A stretch of DNA of 64,000 nucleotides, from the NCBI RefSeq assembly GCF_010681825.2, contig NZ_CP066776.1, positions 1,798,001-1,862,000 of the forward strand, given 5' to 3'. Shown here piece after piece: positions 59,480-64,000 of this stretch. This DNA is from Sulfuriroseicoccus oceanibius (lineage in GTDB: Bacteria; Verrucomicrobiota; Verrucomicrobiia; Verrucomicrobiales; SLCJ01). The notes below the pieces were generated by a model. It saw only the letters and a program-made list of their open reading frames with translations, was not told the DNA's origin and ran no database searches. How positions within the stretch are numbered: the stretch's first letter is position 1; every line of letters starts with the position of its first letter. Made by a program: the position numbers and the translations under genes.

Positions 59480-61264
59480 TCAATTCCTCTGGTCAGCTTC
59501 GTTCGTTTCTCCAACGACGGCGAGTAGCTGGCGGGCGCGGGATGCTCCCATGAAGAGCGTGGATCTGTCGTCGGCACCGAGCATTGCTTTGTACGGGTGC
59601 TGAACGTCTACCAGGATGACGGCACGGGAATCGAGCCCCTTGGCTTTGTGGATGGAGTTGTGACCGACGGCGAACTGATGGTTGATTTCCTCAGTGCGAA
59701 GCGGGTAGCTGCCGATTTTTTCGGTTGGTCCTAGTGCGCTTGATTCCAAATCGGTGCGGGCGTGGAGGATTAGGACATCGCGTGGTTGGCAATAGCCCTC
59801 TTCCTCCCACTTGCGGATGATACTGGCAACTTGCTCGTGCAAATCTTCGGTGGACATGGCTGCCTCGTAGAGCTCGACTTCCGGGCCTTCTGGGAGCGAA
59901 CGGCCATCGCCCATGGCGGCGACCAGGTCCGATGTGCCATCACCGTCCAGTGATTGAAGGAACTCATAGACAGGGCGGGTGTAGCGCAATGATTGATCGA
60001 GCGTGACCAGAGCCGGTTGCGAAAGCAGCCCTTGAATACGCTCTGGGAGGAATCCATTGGCTCGGCGGAATGCAGGGCGTTGGGCACGGTCGAAGAAGAT
60101 CGCCATTGGGGCGAGGGTCTCGTGTTTGAGCATTCGCCAATAGATGCTCCACCAGCCGCATGCAGCTTCTGGGAATTGTTTTGCAACTTCCGGTGGCAGC
60201 TCGGTGTCGTGGTCTTGTCCTTCGTCTACAACGAGGGCGTCGTATTTTGGTAGACCTGCGCAACGCGATGGATTACGCAGGGCTTCCAGCACCAGGGAGG
60301 GGAGGGTGACGTCGTAGAAAGTTGAGGTCTCTTGGCGTGGTGCTCCTTGCTGCGGAGCTAAGGATTCGATCGGTTCGCCCAAGATGAGTGCGGCCACTTC
60401 TTCATAGTTCATGACCGAGATCAACGGCGCTCCGGATTCATCCTTCAGGGACGGGTCACGTTTGACTTCGTTTCGCATCACCTCGGTGATTGCCAGGTTG
60501 TAGACGAGGAACAGGACGCGCATGTCCTTTGCAGCGTAGCGTCTGGCTTGTTCCAATGCATACCAGGACTTTCCGCAGCCGGGGCCACCTTCGACTAGCA
60601 ATTGTTGATTGGCGCGCAGCAGGTCGAGCAGTCGGTAGTCCGCGACGATTTGCTGGCGGAATCGTTCTTCGGTGTGGTCGAGGAACTCGCGCAGCGCCTC
60701 GGGATCGCGGCCATGGCCGTAGAGTTGGAGGAAAGCTGCGCGTACGTCATCATCGACGGTTTTGAGGTGCCCGTCTTTGGCACCACGGGAAAAGAAGCGC
60801 TGCATTGCGGCCATGAATAGCCGTCCGTTTTTCAGCTCGTTGCCGGTCAGAATACGTGATCTGTCGAGTCCGTGCCACCGTTCTTCATCGGGAGCTGCAT
60901 CGCCGTCCGGGTAGCAGAGTGCTTTTGCAATAAACACGTGGCTCAGTGCGGTGCCCTTGATATCGCGGATTACGCTGCCCCATTCACCATCAAGTTGGCT
61001 GATTGGGTTGTCATTGTCTCCTCCTTCCCAAGCTCCGGTCGGAGAGAAGTGGCGTGGGGTGCCTCCTTTGACTTCGAGTACCAGAAGCCCACCGATAGGT
61101 GCTAGAATCAGGAAGTCGCCCTCGCGCTCAGTGCCTTGGTCGTCTTTGTAGAAGAATCCCCAAACAATCAGCCAATCGTCTGACAGGTTTTTTAGATAAC
61201 GCGCGACCGTGATCTCGGACGCATACGCATGTTTTTTGGGGCGGTTGAGGATCCATTTTGCCAT
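59480..61264 (-). CDS. NERD-domain UvrD-like helicase
   Basis: 594 residues from ATG 61264 (MAKWILNRPKKH). N-terminal NERD nuclease-like domain (about 1-115) with D in REGDFLILAP and E-V-K in LLVLEVKGG. Superfamily 1 helicase motifs follow: Walker A VEGGPGCGKSWYALE near 255, DALVVDEGQDHD near 375 as motif II, and late motifs NSIHKAKGLDSRAVILVDV and MGASRARQLLAVVG. Such proteins are thought to couple DNA end processing with unwinding, and occur in defence or repair contexts. The gene lies 102 bp downstream of the DUF2779 nuclease gene on the same strand. All motifs look intact. Confidence 0.88.
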   Translation of the reverse strand: MAKWILNRPKKHAYASEITVARYLKNLSDDWLIVWGFFYKDDQGTEREGDFLILAPIGGLLVLEVKGGTPRHFSPTGAWEGGDNDNPISQLDGEWGSVIRDIKGTALSHVFIAKALCYPDGDAAPDEERWHGLDRSRILTGNELKNGRLFMAAMQRFFSRGAKDGHLKTVDDDVRAAFLQLYGHGRDPEALREFLDHTEERFRQQIVADYRLLDLLRANQQLLVEGGPGCGKSWYALEQARRYAAKDMRVLFLVYNLAITEVMRNEVKRDPSLKDESGAPLISVMNYEEVAALILGEPIESLAPQQGAPRQETSTFYDVTLPSLVLEALRNPSRCAGLPKYDALVVDEGQDHDTELPPEVAKQFPEAACGWWSIYWRMLKHETLAPMAIFFDRAQRPAFRRANGFLPERIQGLLSQPALVTLDQSLRYTRPVYEFLQSLDGDGTSDLVAAMGDGRSLPEGPEVELYEAAMSTEDLHEQVASIIRKWEEEGYCQPRDVLILHARTDLESSALGPTEKIGSYPLRTEEINHQFAVGHNSIHKAKGLDSRAVILVDVQHPYKAMLGADDRSTLFMGASRARQLLAVVGETNEADQRN

Positions 61265-61366
61265 ACTGCCGCCGACGTTAGACAAGACGTGCTCATTGCG
61301 GCAAGTGTGAACCAATCGTGGTGTGATAGTTTGTATAACGACGGCTGCTGATAGGAAAGAGGAAGG

Positions 61367-62857
61367 CTAGCGATCACCGCCGAACTCCTGCCACATGCGG
61401 ACCATGGCGAGGGTGTCGAGTTTGCAGTATTCCTCGAGTTGCTCGCGCAGTTGATCTTTGCGTTGGGCGCTGGTGGTGGCGGCAATCGCCTCGGAAAAGG
61501 CCTCCACTGCCATACCGCCATCCTTCACCCCATCCAGATCGTTGTAATTCAGATCGGGGCAGAGGGCGGGCAGCACGGCTTTGATGCTCCAGCTACCGCA
61601 TTGATCCGGATGGTAGAAGTGCTCACGGGCAATGGGCAGCAAGTCGACCAATCGGTTGGCAATGGCATGGAGCGGGGGGGCGAGTGAAGGAATCGCTGCT
61701 GCACACTCGTTGATGATGCGTCGCTCGAACGCCGCATTGTAAACGTAGACCGGACCGGTGGTGCCGCAGTGGGCGATCAACGCCTCGGCGAACCCAATCC
61801 GTGGATCATTTCCGCTTAAGTTGAGGAAGCCGGTGTGAGTGAGTGTGCTGCTTTGGTTTAATTGGTGAAGGCTGAACTGGAACGGGATTTGCTGGAACGG
61901 TCGCGTGCCTTTCCAAACTGGTACTGCGAGGTTCGCGGTTTCGAAGTCGAGGAAGTAGGCAGGGTAGCCCAATCCCTCCAGAGCGGCGGCGGCTCTCTCC
62001 CGGTCGAAATAGCAAGTGCCTGCCAGTGTGTGCTCTTTGACGCGTTGTTGAGTGCGGTTGAGTTCGTGGTCCGGGACATCTGCCATTTCGCGGATGCCCA
62101 TGGACTCGAGACGCTCGACCTTGGTGCGCTGGATGCGAGGCAGATGGGTGACAGGATGTGTTGCCTTGGGGAGATGGGCGTGACAATGGTCTATAAATGG
62201 GCACTCGAATGGATCGCTGCACTGTGAGCCTGGCTGGATGTTCGGCTCACTGGTGCATGCCGCAACGTCGTGAGCTTGGCGGATCCAACCGGCGACTTCA
62301 TCGTGACGACCCATCGCTTCGGCGGTGAGATCGTTTTCAGTGAAGAGTCCATGGTAGTTGCCATTGCCTTGATAGACGAACTGGTTGTTGATATGCGCCA
62401 GAGCCGCCGAGTCAATGGTCACTCCCGCCTGGGTGGCGATGTAGGTTTGTACAGCCACGTCGTCGCGGTAGTAGTCTTTTAGTTTGGTCGACGACTTTAC
62501 CTCGATCATGCGCCACGCGGTGCCGTTGCCATTGCGGACCGGGATCATGACATCGGCAAAGGCATGACCACCCGCTGATTGCACGCCTGCTTCGAAGAGA
62601 ATTTTCGAGCCGGATTGGAGTAGATGTCGGCTGCGGTTGATGGCGTTAGCGAAGCCTTCCTGTTGGAAGTCGATGATTTCGCTTTCTCCCTGGGTGGCAT
62701 AGAGAGCCTGGGCGACTTCTCCTACCTGGTTGCCAATGGCAAAGACGACCTCGGAGCGCGAGTCATCGCGTAGCTCGGGGCTATGTACTTCCAGCCACAG
62801 ACGTTTCGGGCATTGGCGGAAGGCGATGATTTTTGATTTGGAAAGTGAGCGTGGCAT
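61367..62857 (-). CDS. DUF2779 nuclease: Cas4-like plus DEDD exonuclease-like domains
   Basis: 496 residues from ATG 62857 (MPRSLSKSKIIAFRQCPKR). N-terminal RecB/Cas4-like domain: cysteine in RQCPKRLW, D in HAFADVMIPV, E-V-K in RMIEVKSST, then cysteines in CSDPFECPFIDHC for a likely Fe-S cluster. The C-terminal DUF2779 region has RNase H-fold 3'-5' exonuclease motifs: YFLDFETANLAV (D-x-E), VYVYNAAFERRII and EEYCKLDTLAMVRMW (Y/D). A CxDTL ending is normal for DUF2779. Two nuclease activities would act on DNA ends; the substrate is not known. Upstream repeats separate it from the next genes. Confidence 0.85.
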   Translation of the reverse strand: MPRSLSKSKIIAFRQCPKRLWLEVHSPELRDDSRSEVVFAIGNQVGEVAQALYATQGESEIIDFQQEGFANAINRSRHLLQSGSKILFEAGVQSAGGHAFADVMIPVRNGNGTAWRMIEVKSSTKLKDYYRDDVAVQTYIATQAGVTIDSAALAHINNQFVYQGNGNYHGLFTENDLTAEAMGRHDEVAGWIRQAHDVAACTSEPNIQPGSQCSDPFECPFIDHCHAHLPKATHPVTHLPRIQRTKVERLESMGIREMADVPDHELNRTQQRVKEHTLAGTCYFDRERAAAALEGLGYPAYFLDFETANLAVPVWKGTRPFQQIPFQFSLHQLNQSSTLTHTGFLNLSGNDPRIGFAEALIAHCGTTGPVYVYNAAFERRIINECAAAIPSLAPPLHAIANRLVDLLPIAREHFYHPDQCGSWSIKAVLPALCPDLNYNDLDGVKDGGMAVEAFSEAIAATTSAQRKDQLREQLEEYCKLDTLAMVRMWQEFGGDR

Positions 62858-62875
62858 AGGGGAAGCGGAAAGTTG

Positions 62876-62931
62876 AAAAGGAATCAGCGCGCTGCGCACG
62901 GGTGGTCGGGAGGAACGTCACGCAGAGACGC
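62876..62931. repeat. 56-bp direct repeat, copy 1
   Basis: AAAAGGAATCAGCGCGCTGC, then GGTGGTCGGGAGGAACGTC and ACGCAGAGACGC. The same order occurs at 63286-63341 with few changes. Contains the near-palindrome CAGCGCGCTG. Confidence 0.75.
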
Positions 62932-63285
62932 TGAGGTGTGGATGTTGGTTGGGGATTTTCTGGACAGGATTTACATGATTGACGTGATTGGGTGTGGTGT
63001 TTCACGAGGAGACCGCGCTATCGCGAAGAAGCAGAGGAGAGGAGTGGCGGTGTCGTCAACGTCGGTGCGGTGCCGGTATACGGGGGGCGATGAAGCAACC
63101 TCACTCTTGAGGTTGTGCTGATGATCCAGCGCAGTTGCTGGATGTTGATAGAGTAGGCTCACGCGAAGATCCCAAAGACCTAAAGTTGAGGCATGCTTAT
63201 TGAGTGCTTTTTAGACAGGATGGACATGATTCACAGGATTGTGTGGGGGGAGGAGGGAATTGGGAAAGTTGAGATTGGAAAGGCG
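62932..63285. repeat. Cluster of GACAGGATT-type intergenic repeats
   Basis: TTTCTGGACAGGATTTACAT at 62958-62977 and TTTTAGACAGGATGGACAT near 63209-63227, with the module CACGAGGAGACCGCGCTATC at about 63003. These match the unit at 59341-59475. No convincing gene in this stretch; short open frames here cross the repeats and change with every copy. Confidence 0.65.
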
Positions 63286-63341
63286 AAAAGGAATCAGCGC
63301 GCTGCGCGCGAGTGGTCGGAAGGAACCTCACGCAGAGACGC
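63286..63341. repeat. 56-bp direct repeat, copy 2
   Basis: Matches 62876-62931, followed by CACGCAGAGACGCGGAGACG. A further GACAGGATGAACATGATTCA copy follows at about 63431. The rest, up to the end of the vWA gene at 63607, holds no gene that I can support. Confidence 0.75.
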
Positions 63342-63606
63342 GGAGACGCAGAGGTTTTGAGGAACCGTCACTCCACGCTTGCGTAGATATCATAACAATC
63401 TGAGGAATCTGCGGTTACCCCTATTCTTTAGACAGGATGAACATGATTCACTGGATTTTGTGTGGTGGCTCACGCGCAGGTGTCGCTGAGCGACGAGTTG
63501 GAGAGCAGCTACGCGGCAAGTGGAGGTAGTTGAAGTTAGGGGGGGAGTTGGGCTGCGGGATTGTTGAGATCCTACAGCCCGGATGTCACGGGTGAGTGCC
63601 GCGTTT

Positions 63607-64000
63607 CTAGCGGCGGCCTTCTTCTTCCTCTACGATGTCGCTGAGGGTGGTGCGAAGGTCTTTGCAGACCTTTTTCGAGCGGACGCCTTTTTGGAAAAGT
63701 CGGGTGGCGGTGACACGGCGCGAGACACTTGAGTATGATGACATGACACCGGCTTCTCCATCGGCCACACAAGAGGCGTTTTGGGATTGGACGCCGTAAT
63801 CCGCCGCGGTTTCCATTGCATTCTGTGTGGCGGCCAGAAAGAGAAACTCCCATTGGTACTCATTGGTTTGGTGCTGGATCATTTCGCGGATCTTGCGGGC
63901 CGAGTAGTCCGTTGAGGCGTTTTCATATCCGTCGGTATAGATGGCGATGATGACCTTTCCTGGGCGCTCGGCTTCCGGCATTTTCGCGAGCTTTTTGCCG
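63607..64000 (-). CDS. von Willebrand A-type protein (5' end outside window)
   Basis: The frame is open to the window edge; an internal methionine at 63981 is preceded by in-frame codons for GKKLAK, so the start lies beyond base 64000. The visible part, KVIIAIYTDGYENASTDYSA, is the later strand of a vWA domain (x-T-D-G-x-E-N-x-S), followed by EMIQHQTNEYQWEFLFLAAT. The C-terminal 50 residues are polar with GVRSKKVCKDLRTTL. The MIDAS aspartate would lie outside. vWA proteins bind metal and protein partners; no specific role can be read. Confidence 0.75.
   Translation of the reverse strand, partial: GKKLAKMPEAERPGKVIIAIYTDGYENASTDYSARKIREMIQHQTNEYQWEFLFLAATQNAMETAADYGVQSQNASCVADGEAGVMSSYSSVSRRVTATRLFQKGVRSKKVCKDLRTTLSDIVEEEEGRR

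Noticed and set aside
62876-63460. Short intergenic repeats considered as a CRISPR array
   Set aside because: Spacing is irregular, repeat cores are few and degenerate, and no cas gene is near.

Overview
The window looks like a chromosomal stretch of a member of the phylum Verrucomicrobia (Verrucomicrobiales-like). This is inferred from gene content, not from a search: mreB-mreC-mreD-mrdA followed by an RNase E/G gene, type II pseudopilin-like cassettes, large secreted PA14/discoidin/thrombospondin-3 proteins, a giant RHS/YD-repeat protein, and DUF1573-rhodanese-MauE genes. Base composition is moderately GC-rich. Many genes lack a clear Shine-Dalgarno, so several starts were chosen from domain and signal-peptide positions.

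The window splits in two near 45.2 kb. Everything left of that point is accessory. A tyrosine recombinase gene (43.9-45.1 kb) lies beside the 3' half of a tRNA-Arg(CCG) gene (45183-45228), which is what an element leaves when it integrates into a tRNA gene. I did not find the matching intact tRNA in the window, so the element may reach past base 1. At the far left is a replication-like module: a cut-off P4/D5-type primase-helicase, a short region of iteron-like repeats, an XRE-like regulator and a DUF3987-like protein. Next comes a seven-gene, one-strand defence operon (21.7 to 5.0 kb, reading leftwards): hsdM, hsdS, two DUF262 (GmrS-like) genes, one of them fused to DUF1524, a GIY-YIG/DUF4357 nuclease, a 1950-residue transglutaminase-like/DUF4011/SF1-helicase/Vsr-like/DUF3320 protein, and hsdR. 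Near-identical 318-bp direct repeats, each covering the end of a small membrane-protein gene, flank this region 19,523 bp apart.

From 22 to 35 kb are a small acidic protein, a secreted 19-residue-repeat protein, a NERD-zinc-ribbon protein, a PA14/discoidin secreted protein, a HEAT-like protein, and an RHS protein with a permuted papain-like tip and an overlapping candidate immunity gene. From 35.5 to 38.5 kb lie IS66 relics, one intact RAYT transposase and one truncated copy. From 38.5 to 40.1 kb lie DUF1573, rhodanese and MauE genes. From 40.3 to 43.8 kb is a compact module of small RHH protein, recombination-like protein, Cas4-like nuclease, DUF932 protein, lipoprotein and membrane protein, next to the integrase.

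Right of 45.2 kb the content is mostly core: pseudopilin-like genes, nadD, dsbD, the cell-shape operon mreBCD-mrdA, the RNase E/G gene and a CAT-anticodon tRNA. Past the tRNA, DNA-processing genes (NERD-helicase; DUF2779 nuclease) lie among clusters of intergenic repeats. The window ends inside a von Willebrand A-type gene.
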